Source: Bacteroidales bacterium (GTDB taxonomy: Bacteria; Bacteroidota; Bacteroidia; Bacteroidales; ML635J-15). From it: a DNA stretch of 64,000 nucleotides. The notes under the pieces are model-generated. The model saw only the letters and a program-made list of their open reading frames with translations. It was not told the origin of the DNA and ran no database searches. The stretch covers positions 186,001 through 250,000 of the forward strand of contig JAGCDJ010000025.1 of assembly GCA_017651185.1 (NCBI GenBank). Reading direction: 5' to 3'. Positions 15,497 to 23,859 of this stretch are shown here, one piece after another; within the stretch, counting starts at the first letter, position 1; each line of letters opens with the position of its first letter. A program made the position numbers and the translations under genes.

Positions 15497-17657
15497 TGAA
15501 GAACTTCTTGACTTCGTTTGCAAAGTTCTTTTCTACTTCCTTTCCATCGCGAGTCTTTGCAAGACCAGCCTTACCAGTTTCCTTATAGTCGACATTAAGG
15601 CGTTCACCAACTTCACGCATTGTAAGAACAACTTCATCAGGAGAAACAAATGACTTGACACCGCTCAAAGCCATTAAGGCTGCACTGATTGCATGCGAAG
15701 AATAAATACCGTTACGCTTTACGCAAGGAACTTCAACAAGACCAGCAATCGGGTCGCAGATAAGACCGAGAGAATTCTTTATTGCAATGGTAAATCCTTC
15801 GATCATTTGTTCTACATCGCCACCTTCGAGGTAAACAAGTGCCGATGCTGCCATAGCTGCTGCCGAGCCAATTTCGGCCTGACATCCATAGTCCGCTCCG
15901 GCAGTTGAAACATCACCAAATAATATCATTCCAAAGAAACCGGCAATCATCAACGATTCCAATATTTTGTCTTCTTCTGGTTTGTGAATTTCGTTGTATG
16001 CTTTCAGTACACCTGGCAAAATACCACACGAACCAGCCGTCGGGCAAGCGATAATAACACCAGATTTTGCATTTATTTCATTTACTGCAACAGCGTATGC
16101 AACAGCTTTACCATAAATATTGTCGAAAATTTTGTTTGTTTCGCGGTATTTGTTGATGTTCTTCGAATCCTTGCCAGTGAGTTTAAGAAGCGTAAGTTCG
16201 TTGCTGCGGATTCCGTCATCTACCGACTTCTGCATAATGTTCCAGTAGCTGCGCATCTTGTCGTAAACCTGCTTGCGGTCGGTATTCTGCAGTTGCCTTT
16301 CAATGTCAAGGATAAGATCGATAAGATTGATTTTTTCCTCGTTCACATATTCGATAAGTTCCTCGAAAGTATGGAAAGGCATCATTGGAAGTTCGGTAGC
16401 CGAATTTTCGTTGTAAATTTTGGCAATTTTCGGCAGATTTGCGTTCTTTTCGTTGATTTTTTCAATTTTTCCACCATTCAGGACAGTATCAATCTTTCCG
16501 TCGAGTGCAAAATCGAGCATACCGTCGTAGAACCTTATCTCAACATTTCCTGCACCAATCGAAAATCCTGTTACACAATGTGTTGCCTTATCGGTTTTGA
16601 AAATAATTTCTGCAATGTTTGCATTCTTCTGGTCGGCGTATCTTACATCATCTTCGGCAGAACCTTTCTTATAGCCGTTGAATTTAGCAATGCTGTTGAT
16701 GAACTTTATTCCTTTACTGCACAAAGATTCAGGATTTCCAGCTTCAATCATGCGAGGATCATCGGTGACATAACCGCAAAGACCGCCACCAAGTGCCGAT
16801 GGAGTCTTATGTCCTACGCCAGTATCACGGAACGAACCGATAAGTTTTACTTCAACAGTTTCAATCTTTTCGCCTGATTGTTCAACAGCACAAATGATAT
16901 TGCGGGCGATTTGTCCGATGCGGTTTGCGCCGGCAGTGTGTGAACTTGAAGGTCCAACCATTGCAGGGCCAACAAGGTCGAATATACTCATCGGCTTAAT
17001 GTAGCACTGGATGTAGCGTTCGAAGTCGTCACCTATCGAGTCAATTTCTTCCTTCGGAAGCAGCGAACTTATTTCGATGGCTATTTCGTAGTAAACATCA
17101 ATTTTCTTGTCCGACTTCTTAACCTGCCACAATTCCATGTAGTCGCAGTTGAGTTCGTGGCGTTCGATGGTTTCGAATATGTTGGAAATAAGTGTATTGT
17201 GCGAAATATTTACGCATTTCAGCAACAAGGTTGTCGATTTTTTTGCATCATCGGTCTTGTAACCGAAATCAACATATTTTGTAATCTTGTTGTTCTTGTC
17301 GATGAATATTTTTCTAAAATCCTCGGTATTTGGAATGTTGAACTCGTTGCGGCGTTCACAGAATTCAAGGTCTTCGTAGAACGATGCCAGTATGAAGTCC
17401 ATTTTCTGACTTGGGAAAATTCTGTACATCAGGACATTGTTCTTGGTGCTGGATACGACTTTCAATATTTTGTTTTTCAGACGCTTAAGGTCGTAGTTGT
17501 AGAAAACGAACTCCTCAATGTCGCCTTTTTGCTTGAATATTTTTGTGTGGTTGTTAGGGTCGATTATCTTGTTTAGATACATTTCGTGTTCTACGAAATC
17601 TTCCTTGTCCATTACCTCGAAGTAAATTTCGGGCATCAGTTCCTTTAAGCTTTTCAT
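15492..17657 (-). CDS. L-serine ammonia-lyase (Fe-S type), beta-alpha fusion with extra N-terminal domain
   Basis: 721 residues. The classical beta domain begins with SIFDLVGPAMVGPSSSHTAG (224-243) and runs to ~400. The alpha domain (~430-721) has the [4Fe-4S] cysteines in PTAGSCGI (Cys544) and CDPIAGLVEVPC (Cys634, Cys645). It deaminates serine to pyruvate. The first ~220 residues are unusual: charged, with residues 140-200 (STTLLLKCVNISHNTLISN...) looking ACT-like, so allosteric sensing is possible. Ordinary fused enzymes are 400-550 residues. It is divergent from the CyuA-like gene at 17847, suggesting shared control of Ser/Cys catabolism. Confidence 0.9.
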   Translation of the reverse strand: MKSLKELMPEIYFEVMDKEDFVEHEMYLNKIIDPNNHTKIFKQKGDIEEFVFYNYDLKRLKNKILKVVSSTKNNVLMYRIFPSQKMDFILASFYEDLEFCERRNEFNIPNTEDFRKIFIDKNNKITKYVDFGYKTDDAKKSTTLLLKCVNISHNTLISNIFETIERHELNCDYMELWQVKKSDKKIDVYYEIAIEISSLLPKEEIDSIGDDFERYIQCYIKPMSIFDLVGPAMVGPSSSHTAGANRIGQIARNIICAVEQSGEKIETVEVKLIGSFRDTGVGHKTPSALGGGLCGYVTDDPRMIEAGNPESLCSKGIKFINSIAKFNGYKKGSAEDDVRYADQKNANIAEIIFKTDKATHCVTGFSIGAGNVEIRFYDGMLDFALDGKIDTVLNGGKIEKINEKNANLPKIAKIYNENSATELPMMPFHTFEELIEYVNEEKINLIDLILDIERQLQNTDRKQVYDKMRSYWNIMQKSVDDGIRSNELTLLKLTGKDSKNINKYRETNKIFDNIYGKAVAYAVAVNEINAKSGVIIACPTAGSCGILPGVLKAYNEIHKPEEDKILESLMIAGFFGMILFGDVSTAGADYGCQAEIGSAAAMAASALVYLEGGDVEQMIEGFTIAIKNSLGLICDPIAGLVEVPCVKRNGIYSSHAISAALMALSGVKSFVSPDEVVLTMREVGERLNVDYKETGKAGLAKTRDGKEVEKNFANEVKKFFN

Positions 17658-17824
17658 TGTCGTAAATTTTATTTTTATGCAAAACTACATTGTACGAGGC
17701 AAAATTCATAAGGAGTTTGTTTTATTTTTTCAACAAAATAATGTTTTAAAAGTTAAATGATTTGAAACGCAAATTCTTTTTTGCTAATTCATAAATCGTA
17801 ATACCAAAATCGTAAATAAAGTTG

Positions 17825-17832
17825 TACTTTTG
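17825..17832 (+). promoter_or_regulatory. -7 box for the CyuA-like gene
   Basis: TACTTTTG, 15 bases before the ATG at 17847. Confidence 0.5.
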
Positions 17833-17846
17833 CAAAAATTTTTGAT

Positions 17847-19130
17847 ATGGAAGCAATAGAACGCAAGCAGATTATTGATTTGATAAAGAATGAAGTAGTT
17901 CCGGCTATTGGCTGTACCGAACCTGTTGCAGTGGCATTGGCTGTGGCAAAGGCAAAGGAAACGCTCGGAAGTGTTCCCGAAAGAATTGAAGTTCTGTTGA
18001 GCGACAATGTTCTGAAAAATGCCATGGGTGTTGGTATCCCAGGTACTGGAATGATTGGTCTGCCTATTTCTATTGCTTTGGGTGCTTTGATTGGCAAGTC
18101 GGAGTATGGTCTTGAAGTGCTGAAGGATGTTAATGCTGAAAGCATAGAAAAAGGCAAGCAAATGATTGATGCAAAGCAGATTAGTATAAAGCGTAAGACT
18201 GGAATCACCGAAAAACTTTATATAGAGGCAATTTGTTATGCTGGTTCAGATTCTGCAAAGGCTGTTATTGCTTGCGGACATACCAATTTTGTACTTATCT
18301 CTCGTAACAATGATGTTATTTTCGAGAAAAAGATTTCATCGGCCGAGTGCAAGGACTCTGGAACTTTGCAACTTTCGATGCGCAAGGTTTTCGATTTTGC
18401 AACTACTGCTCCAATAGAAGAGATTTCATTCATTCTCGAGGCTGGCAAGATGAACATGTCGATTGCAGAGGAATCGTTCAATAATAATTTTGGTCATACT
18501 TTGGGCAAAATGTTGCACGGACATCAGCACGATGCGCTTTTTGGCAACGGCATTTTCAAGGATATTGTTTCATATACATCGGCTGCTTGCGATGCCCGCA
18601 TGGCTGGCTGTCCGAGTCCGGTAATGAGTAACTCAGGTAGTGGAAATCAAGGTATTGCAACTACAGTTCCGGTTTGTATATATGCTCGTGACACCAAACA
18701 ACCAGAGGAAAAACTTATCCGTGCCTTGATACTCAGCAACTTGACATCAATCTACATTAAGCAGAGCCTTGGCCGTCTGTCAGCTTTGTGCGGTTGTGTG
18801 GTTGCTTCCACTGGTTCGAGCTGCGGCATAACCTATTTGATGGGCGGAACCTATGAGCAGATTTGCTATTCGGTAAAAAATATGATTGCCAACATTACAG
18901 GTATGATTTGCGATGGTGCCAAGCCAAGTTGTTCGTTGAAAATTGCTACAGGAATTTCTTCTGCAGCATTTTCATCTATGTTGGCCATGGAGAATCATTG
19001 TGTTTCGTGTGTTGAAGGAATCATTGATGATGATGTTGATGCTTGTATTCGCAACCTTACAATCATCGGTACTTCAGGCATGAACGAAACCGATCATTAT
19101 GTATTGGACATAATGACTTCGAAGAAGTAG
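17847..19130 (+). CDS. CyuA/YhaM-type L-cysteine desulfidase / serine dehydratase-like (UPF0597)
   Basis: 427 residues. AIGCTEPVAVALA (Cys23) near the N-terminus, SGSGNQGI, GSSCGITYLMGG and MICDGAKPSCSLK provide the conserved cysteines for a [4Fe-4S] cluster seen in this family and in the alpha domain of serine dehydratases. E. coli CyuA degrades cysteine to pyruvate, ammonia and sulfide, and the same is expected here. Divergent from the fused serine dehydratase with about 190 bases between starts. Confidence 0.9.
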   Translation: MEAIERKQIIDLIKNEVVPAIGCTEPVAVALAVAKAKETLGSVPERIEVLLSDNVLKNAMGVGIPGTGMIGLPISIALGALIGKSEYGLEVLKDVNAESIEKGKQMIDAKQISIKRKTGITEKLYIEAICYAGSDSAKAVIACGHTNFVLISRNNDVIFEKKISSAECKDSGTLQLSMRKVFDFATTAPIEEISFILEAGKMNMSIAEESFNNNFGHTLGKMLHGHQHDALFGNGIFKDIVSYTSAACDARMAGCPSPVMSNSGSGNQGIATTVPVCIYARDTKQPEEKLIRALILSNLTSIYIKQSLGRLSALCGCVVASTGSSCGITYLMGGTYEQICYSVKNMIANITGMICDGAKPSCSLKIATGISSAAFSSMLAMENHCVSCVEGIIDDDVDACIRNLTIIGTSGMNETDHYVLDIMTSKK

Positions 19131-19198
19131 TTTTTTACATTTTTTGAGAATAAAAATTCATTGCAAAATTTATTTTGCAATTCTATTCCATTTTTTTT

Positions 19199-19412
19199 AT
19201 TTTTGCCATTGGTTTGGTTCGCCAAACCGTACATATTTGATTAATGAAGCGTTATGCTTCCTTGTACTTGAAAACGTAGGAAATTTTCAAAGTAGAACAG
19301 GGGTTGTATAGCGGTTCCACGCGCATAGCGTGGGCTGTTTTTTGCATTTGTTTTACAGGTAATCCTACGACCTTCAAGTACAGTGTGAGACATACAGTGC
19401 CACGCTTCTTTT
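19199..19412 (+). ncRNA. Structured non-coding RNA candidate (6S-like architecture)
   Basis: After a -7-like TATTTTG (19199-19205) come a UUCG hairpin GGTTTGG-TTCG-CCAAACC (19211-19228), a closing stem GAAGCGT / ACGCTTC (19246-19252 with 19402-19408), a long stem TGTACTTGAA / TTCAAGTACA (19263-19272 with 19373-19382), GTAGGA / TCCTAC (19276-19281 with 19363-19368), and an apical CCACGC / GCGTGG hairpin (19317-19333). There are no coding frames. A long rod with an open central bubble recalls 6S RNA; a Bacteroidales-specific RNA motif is the alternative. Identity is inference; the pairing is seen directly. Confidence 0.6.
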
Positions 19413-19495
19413 GTATAATTGCCTATGAGGTACTGGTGGGCGCAAAATAACTAGTATTTAATTTTTTATTTATAAACTTAAAAATTACACAAGAC

Positions 19496-20938
19496 ATGAG
19501 AAAAAATTACATTTTGACTTTTGTGGTTGGGATTTTGTTTGCTTTCGGTGCAAATGCACAGACAAACATAACGAATCTAAATTTTGAAAGTTGGAACGGC
19601 AATGAACCATCCAACTGGACAACATCAAACGAACTTTCAACAGATGGAGGTGGCGCACAAACAGCCTTCAAGGAAACAAACAACCCAGGGGAAGGTTCGG
19701 CTTCGCTAAAACTTGTTACAGGCAGTTGCCCTGAATGTCCTAATTTCCAGATAGGAGGATTTATGGGCTTTGGAGGAATATCACTACCATTTCCTAACCC
19801 TGTTGGCGGTTTCATTCAACTTGGCGAATATGGTGAAGGCGTTCCGTACAATAAGCGTCCAGTTTCGGTTGATTTCATATACAAGGCAAAACCGATGGGT
19901 AACGATGCTGCCTGTTTCCACATTCAACTTACAAAATACAACACTTCCACAGCTCAGACTGACACAGTTGGCGAATGCTATTTTGAAGTCAGTAACACAG
20001 TTGAAGAATGGACGCAAATGAATATTCCTTTTGCTTACTCTTCAACCATTACGCCAGATACAATCAACATTTTGATTACATCAAGTGTGGGTTCTGTTCC
20101 CGATTATTCTGCAATGTTTCTTGGATTCCCTTCTCCGTCACAGCTTGGTATTCCTTCACCAGTTGCTGGTAGTGAATTTTACATTGATGGAATCGTGTTC
20201 AATATGCCTTCGTGCGATGGTTTTACAGTCAATGTAACTGGAACCAATGAAACATCAATCGGAGCAATGGACGGCACTGCTACAGCAACTCCAAACGGTG
20301 GTATTTCACCATATTCATACGCTTGGAATAATCTTGAAACAACCCAAATTATCAATAATTTACCGCCTGCAACATATTTTGTCACGGTTACCGATGGAAA
20401 TTCTTGTCAAAAGGTAGGAAAATATACGGTAAATCCCGCTGGATGCAACATATCTGTAAATGTTACTGGAACGAATTCAAACAGCAATTCAATATTTTCT
20501 GGCACCGGTACAGCAACGGCAAATGTTACTGGAGGCAATCCACCATACAGTTATACTTGGAATAATGGAGGAGAAACGCAAACAATTACAAATCTTGCTG
20601 TTGGTGCATATTCTGTTCTTGTTGAGGAAACTAACAATGTAGGTTGTGTTGCATGGGGATTTTATACCGTTTATGGCCCAAATGGAGCAGGTGTTGAAGA
20701 AGATTTTATAGGTTCAGTTATAATGTTTCCCAATCCAACTGCTGATTTTATAAATGTGAGTGGTGATGTTCAAATTTCTGAAATCATTATTTACGATGTA
20801 CAAGGTAAACTTGTAATGCAAAGTAAAATTTTGGAAACAACAGCAAGTATTGATGTTTCAGCATTATCTGCTGGAATGTACATTGTGAATCTAAATACCG
20901 AAAAAGGACTTCTAAAAGGTAAATTTATCAAGGAATAA
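19496..20938 (+). CDS. T9SS-secreted protein with two SprB-type repeats and C-terminal sorting domain
   Basis: 480 residues. The signal peptide (1-21) ends at NAQ. Residues ~22-235 form a lectin- or carbohydrate-binding-like beta domain (NFESWNGNEPSNWTTS...), as in PCMD-type surface proteins. Two tandem ~75-residue SprB repeats follow (FTVNVTGTNETSIGAMDG..., ISVNVTGTNSNSNSIFSG...), each ending in GNPPYSYTWNN- or YFVTVTDGN-like strands. Residues ~400-480 are a type A T9SS sorting domain (MFPNPTADFINVSG, IYDVQGKLV, GMYIVNL). Surface adhesion is likely. A terminator follows. Confidence 0.88.
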   Translation: MRKNYILTFVVGILFAFGANAQTNITNLNFESWNGNEPSNWTTSNELSTDGGGAQTAFKETNNPGEGSASLKLVTGSCPECPNFQIGGFMGFGGISLPFPNPVGGFIQLGEYGEGVPYNKRPVSVDFIYKAKPMGNDAACFHIQLTKYNTSTAQTDTVGECYFEVSNTVEEWTQMNIPFAYSSTITPDTINILITSSVGSVPDYSAMFLGFPSPSQLGIPSPVAGSEFYIDGIVFNMPSCDGFTVNVTGTNETSIGAMDGTATATPNGGISPYSYAWNNLETTQIINNLPPATYFVTVTDGNSCQKVGKYTVNPAGCNISVNVTGTNSNSNSIFSGTGTATANVTGGNPPYSYTWNNGGETQTITNLAVGAYSVLVEETNNVGCVAWGFYTVYGPNGAGVEEDFIGSVIMFPNPTADFINVSGDVQISEIIIYDVQGKLVMQSKILETTASIDVSALSAGMYIVNLNTEKGLLKGKFIKE

Positions 20939-20961
20939 ATCAAGTTGCAATTAGATGTAAA

Positions 20962-20995
20962 AGCTCGCAGTTCCCAATTACTGTGGGCTTTTTTT
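20962..20995 (+). terminator. Terminator of the SprB-repeat protein gene
   Basis: AGCTCGCAGT / ACTGTGGGCT stem followed by a T run. Confidence 0.8.
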
Positions 20996-21010
20996 ATGCT
21001 CAAATACGAA

Positions 21011-21463
21011 TTACAACCTATTTTTTGAATCAATCATTATTGTCACTGGACCGTCGTTAAGGAGTTCTATTTTCATGTCATCACCAAAGATGCCTGTAGC
21101 TGATGGTTTGCCAGTAAGTTTGTTTGTTGCTTCTATGAATTTGTTGTAGAGAGGTTCTGAAATTTCTGGTCGAGCTGCGTCGATGTACGATGGACGGTTT
21201 CCTTTCTTTGTGCGGGCATGCAGGGTGAATTGGCTTATAATCATAATTTCGCCGTTTATTTCCATGCACGATTTATTCATAACTCCTTCATCATCGTTGA
21301 AAATGCGCAGATTCACCATTTTGTTGGTAAGCCATTCAATGTCTTCTTCGTTATCATCGTTCGTGATGCCTACAAAAACGAGCATCCCCTGCCCTATCTT
21401 CGATATTTCTTTACTATCGACCGTACACTTCGAATGTTTCACTCTTTGTATTAAAATTTTCAT
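21011..21463 (-). CDS. dtd: D-aminoacyl-tRNA deacylase
   Basis: 150 residues, standard length. Landmarks: the N-terminal MKILIQRVKHSKC, the catalytic loop ISQFTLHA (SQFTLYA in most homologues) and the NRPSYIDAA motif, plus the C-terminal GPVTIMID. It hydrolyses D-amino acids from mischarged tRNAs. The start at 21463 lies 44 bases from a parS-like palindrome. It is convergent with the preceding secreted protein gene. Confidence 0.96.
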   Translation of the reverse strand: MKILIQRVKHSKCTVDSKEISKIGQGMLVFVGITNDDNEEDIEWLTNKMVNLRIFNDDEGVMNKSCMEINGEIMIISQFTLHARTKKGNRPSYIDAARPEISEPLYNKFIEATNKLTGKPSATGIFGDDMKIELLNDGPVTIMIDSKNRL

Positions 21464-21506
21464 ATTTTTGAGTAGTTATTATTCTGATTTATAGTGTTTT
21501 ATGCGG

Positions 21507-21522
21507 TGTTTCATGTGAAACA
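21507..21522 (-). promoter_or_regulatory. parS-like ParB-binding site 1
   Basis: TGTTTCATGTGAAACA, the reverse complement of sites 2 and 3; one base differs from the B. subtilis parS consensus TGTTTCACGTGAAACA. Confidence 0.75.
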
Positions 21523-21569
21523 ATACCCGCTAGTTGAGCGTAGTTGAACCATGAATATTGTAATATTTT

Positions 21570-21974
21570 TTATTTAGATTCATATTTTCTATTTTTTCGT
21601 TCTACCTTCCCTTCGGCTCCGCTCAGGGTGCGGTTGTTTTCGTTGTTATCCGCTGGCTGAGCGGAGTCGAAGCCATGGTTCTTGAAATGACTATCATTCC
21701 TACATTCCGAAAGTTCATGTAGGTTGTTTTCGTACCCATTTATTAGTGCTTCCTTTTTCTTCCTTGACCACCCTTGCACTTGCTTTTCCCTGTAATATGC
21801 TTCATCTATTCGATCAAATTTTTCATAATAGACTAACTTAATAGGTTTGTGTTTTCTTGTATAATTAGCACCTGCCCCACTGAAATGATCTTCGAGCCTT
21901 TGTTCCAAATCCCTTGTGCTGCCAGTGTAGTAACTGCCATCATCACAAAGTAATATGTACATATAGCATTTCAT
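21570..21974 (-). CDS. GIY-YIG nuclease-domain protein with REP-encoded C-terminal tail
   Basis: 134 residues. The GIY-YIG core is at 4-85: YMYILLCDDGSYYTGSTRDL, with the second Tyr-x-Gly, Arg26 and a downstream acidic region typical of YhbQ-like single-domain proteins, which usually stop near residue 90. Residues ~98-134 (HGFDSAQPADNNENNRTLSG...) are a translation of two facing REP-type arms (GGCTCCGCTCAGGG and CTGAGCGGAGTCGAAG), so the C-terminus appears to be acquired repeat DNA. Further REP copies lie at 21994 and 23746. Such proteins may cleave structured DNA; a link to REP mobility is inference. Confidence 0.82.
   Translation of the reverse strand: MKCYMYILLCDDGSYYTGSTRDLEQRLEDHFSGAGANYTRKHKPIKLVYYEKFDRIDEAYYREKQVQGWSRKKKEALINGYENNLHELSECRNDSHFKNHGFDSAQPADNNENNRTLSGAEGKVERKNRKYESK
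21609..21682. repeat. REP-type inverted repeat inside the GIY-YIG gene
   Basis: CCCTTCGGCTCCGCTCAGGG and CTGGCTGAGCGGAGTCGAAG face each other across a 30-base spacer and are translated in frame as the tail of the GIY-YIG protein. Confidence 0.75.
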
Positions 21975-21989
21975 GAGGTTTTCGTTAGT

Positions 21990-22054
21990 CCTACCCTTCG
22001 ACAGGCTCAGGGGGCGGACTAAATCTTTCGCTGTCTGAGTTTGTTGAAGCCGAG
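21990..22054. repeat. REP-type repeat between GIY-YIG and adenine deaminase genes
   Basis: CCCTTCGACAGGCTCAGGG followed by GGCGGAC and a decayed partner TCTGAGTTTGTTGAAGCCGAG. Confidence 0.75.
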
Positions 22055-22099
22055 ATTTTTTTAGTTAATTATAATGTTAATTATCACTATTTTATATAT

Positions 22100-22115
22100 T
22101 GTTTCACATGAAACA
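22100..22115 (+). promoter_or_regulatory. parS-like ParB-binding site 2
   Basis: TGTTTCACATGAAACA, just beyond the 3' end of the adenine deaminase gene. Confidence 0.75.
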
Positions 22116-22118
22116 TAG

Positions 22119-23792
22119 TTATACAAACAAATCTGTCATCTCGAACTTGTCTCCATCGAACAGTCCCTTGTCGCTAAGTTTGAGACTAGGAATGACAAGT
22201 AGTGCCATAAACGAAAGAGTCATAAATGGAGACTGGAGTCTGCAGCCATTGCTCTTTACGATATGGTTGAGTCTACCGTAGATCTCCCCTATTCGTTCGC
22301 AACTTTGTTGTGTCATCAGTCCGGCAAATTCGAGTGGTAAGGTGTAGTAGTCGGTTCCTTTTACATAACATAGTCCGCCCTTGTTGTCCACGATTTCGTT
22401 TATTGCCTTCATGATGTCTTCGTCTGAAGTTCCAACTGCAATGATGTTGTGGCTGTCGTGTGCAACAGATGTGGCAATTGCTCCTACCCTAAGTCCAAAC
22501 CCGCGAATGAAACCAATCTGAGGTTTTGCATCTTTGGTGTATCTGCTCATGACAACAATTTTCAGTATGTCATTGTCGATGTCGGAGACAACATTGTTGT
22601 TTTCAATTTTTGCCTTTTCTATGATGCAGTTTGTGAGCAGTTCGTTTTCGATAATTTCGAATACCTTAATCTTTTTTGATTTTGGTTCAATGTGCAAATC
22701 ACTTTCCGAAATTCTTTTGGCCTCGAAATTATTTATCGGTTTAATCTGTTTTGTGCTGAACAAAATTCGTCCATCAGAATATACGGTATTGCCATTGATT
22801 ATTGTTTCAAGAATATTGAACTTTTTTAGGTCGTCAACAATTATCATGTCGGCGTAATCGTTTTCGCGAAGTAGTCCGATTGGTAGGTTGTAATGTTTGA
22901 CCGGATTAACACAAGCGGCATTTAGTAAGTCGAAGATGTCAATTCCGTTCTTAATACCCATTTTCAATATTTTGTTAATGTGTCCAAATTTTGTAAGATC
23001 ATCGGGGTGTGAATCGTCTGTCGAAAGCATTACCATTTTATTGAATTTGGAAATTAGTGGGTATAAAGCTTCAAAATTCTTGGCTGCCGAACCTTCGCGG
23101 ATGAGAATCTTCATGCCAAGATTTATTTTTTCGATTGCTTCCTCAATGTCTCCGCATTCATGATCGGTGGTTATTCCAGAGGCTATGTATTTTTTAAGAT
23201 TGTCGCCTGTTACATGTGGAGCATGTCCATCAATAACAGCACCATGCTTTTTTGCTATCTCAATTTTTGCCAAAACCTCTTGGTCGTTGAATATAACGCC
23301 TGGGTAATTCATCATTTCACCAAGCACTTTTAAGTTGTATTTAGTGAAAATCTTGTCTATCTTATCGGCATTGAGTGTTGCTCCCGAGGTCTCGAAAGTG
23401 GTTGCAGGAACACATGAAGGTACACAATAAAATGTTTTCAAAGGTGTTGATTCTGAGTTTTTTATCATAAAATCAATTCCTTTTTCACCAAGCACATTTG
23501 CTATTTCGTGAGGATCGGTAACAACACCTACGGTTCCGTTCTTAACAGCGACCTTTGCAAATTCACTTGGAATCATCATTGTGCTTTCAATATGAATGTG
23601 CGAATCGATTAATCCAGGAAGTATGTAAACATCACTTGTAGTTTCCTTCGGATTGATTTTTGTTATTCTGTCGCCTTCGATAATTACTTCACCTTTGAAG
23701 ATTTTTCTGTCGAACAGATTCACAATGTTACCTTCTATTTTTCTGGTTCGCTCCCTGAGCTTGTCGAAGGGGCGTGTGTTGTTGTTATGCAT
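22119..23792 (-). CDS. ade: Adenine deaminase with REP-derived N-terminal insertion
   Basis: 557 residues, near the family norm of 550-600. Amidohydrolase signatures: LPGLIDSHIHIEST (metal His pair), TDPHEIANVLG, VIDGHAPH and STDDSHPDDL. It converts adenine to hypoxanthine and ammonia for purine salvage, using two metals. Residues 7-18 (RPFDKLRERTRK) are not homologous: they are the translation of a REP repeat lying between the ATG and the normal start of similarity at IEGNIVNLFDRK. The gene sits between two parS-like sites, probably independent of mnmG, which starts further upstream on the same strand. Confidence 0.93.
   Translation of the reverse strand: MHNNNTRPFDKLRERTRKIEGNIVNLFDRKIFKGEVIIEGDRITKINPKETTSDVYILPGLIDSHIHIESTMMIPSEFAKVAVKNGTVGVVTDPHEIANVLGEKGIDFMIKNSESTPLKTFYCVPSCVPATTFETSGATLNADKIDKIFTKYNLKVLGEMMNYPGVIFNDQEVLAKIEIAKKHGAVIDGHAPHVTGDNLKKYIASGITTDHECGDIEEAIEKINLGMKILIREGSAAKNFEALYPLISKFNKMVMLSTDDSHPDDLTKFGHINKILKMGIKNGIDIFDLLNAACVNPVKHYNLPIGLLRENDYADMIIVDDLKKFNILETIINGNTVYSDGRILFSTKQIKPINNFEAKRISESDLHIEPKSKKIKVFEIIENELLTNCIIEKAKIENNNVVSDIDNDILKIVVMSRYTKDAKPQIGFIRGFGLRVGAIATSVAHDSHNIIAVGTSDEDIMKAINEIVDNKGGLCYVKGTDYYTLPLEFAGLMTQQSCERIGEIYGRLNHIVKSNGCRLQSPFMTLSFMALLVIPSLKLSDKGLFDGDKFEMTDLFV
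23746..23775. repeat. REP-type repeat inside the ade coding start
   Basis: CGCTCCCTGAGCTTGTCGAAG core; the same family as 21990-22054. Translated on the minus strand as part of RPFDKLRERTRK. Confidence 0.75.
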
Positions 23793-23832
23793 ATTATTTT
23801 TTTTATTTCTTTAATAATCTTATCGTTATAAT

Positions 23833-23848
23833 TGTTTCACATGAAACA
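23833..23848 (+). promoter_or_regulatory. parS-like ParB-binding site 3
   Basis: TGTTTCACATGAAACA, in the 67-base gap between ade and mnmG. Confidence 0.75.
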
Positions 23849-23859
23849 TTTAATTTTTA

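Noticed and set aside
15693..17576. Plus-strand frames of 139 and 297 codons inside the serine dehydratase gene
   Set aside because: Cys/Phe-rich shadow translations of the real minus-strand gene.
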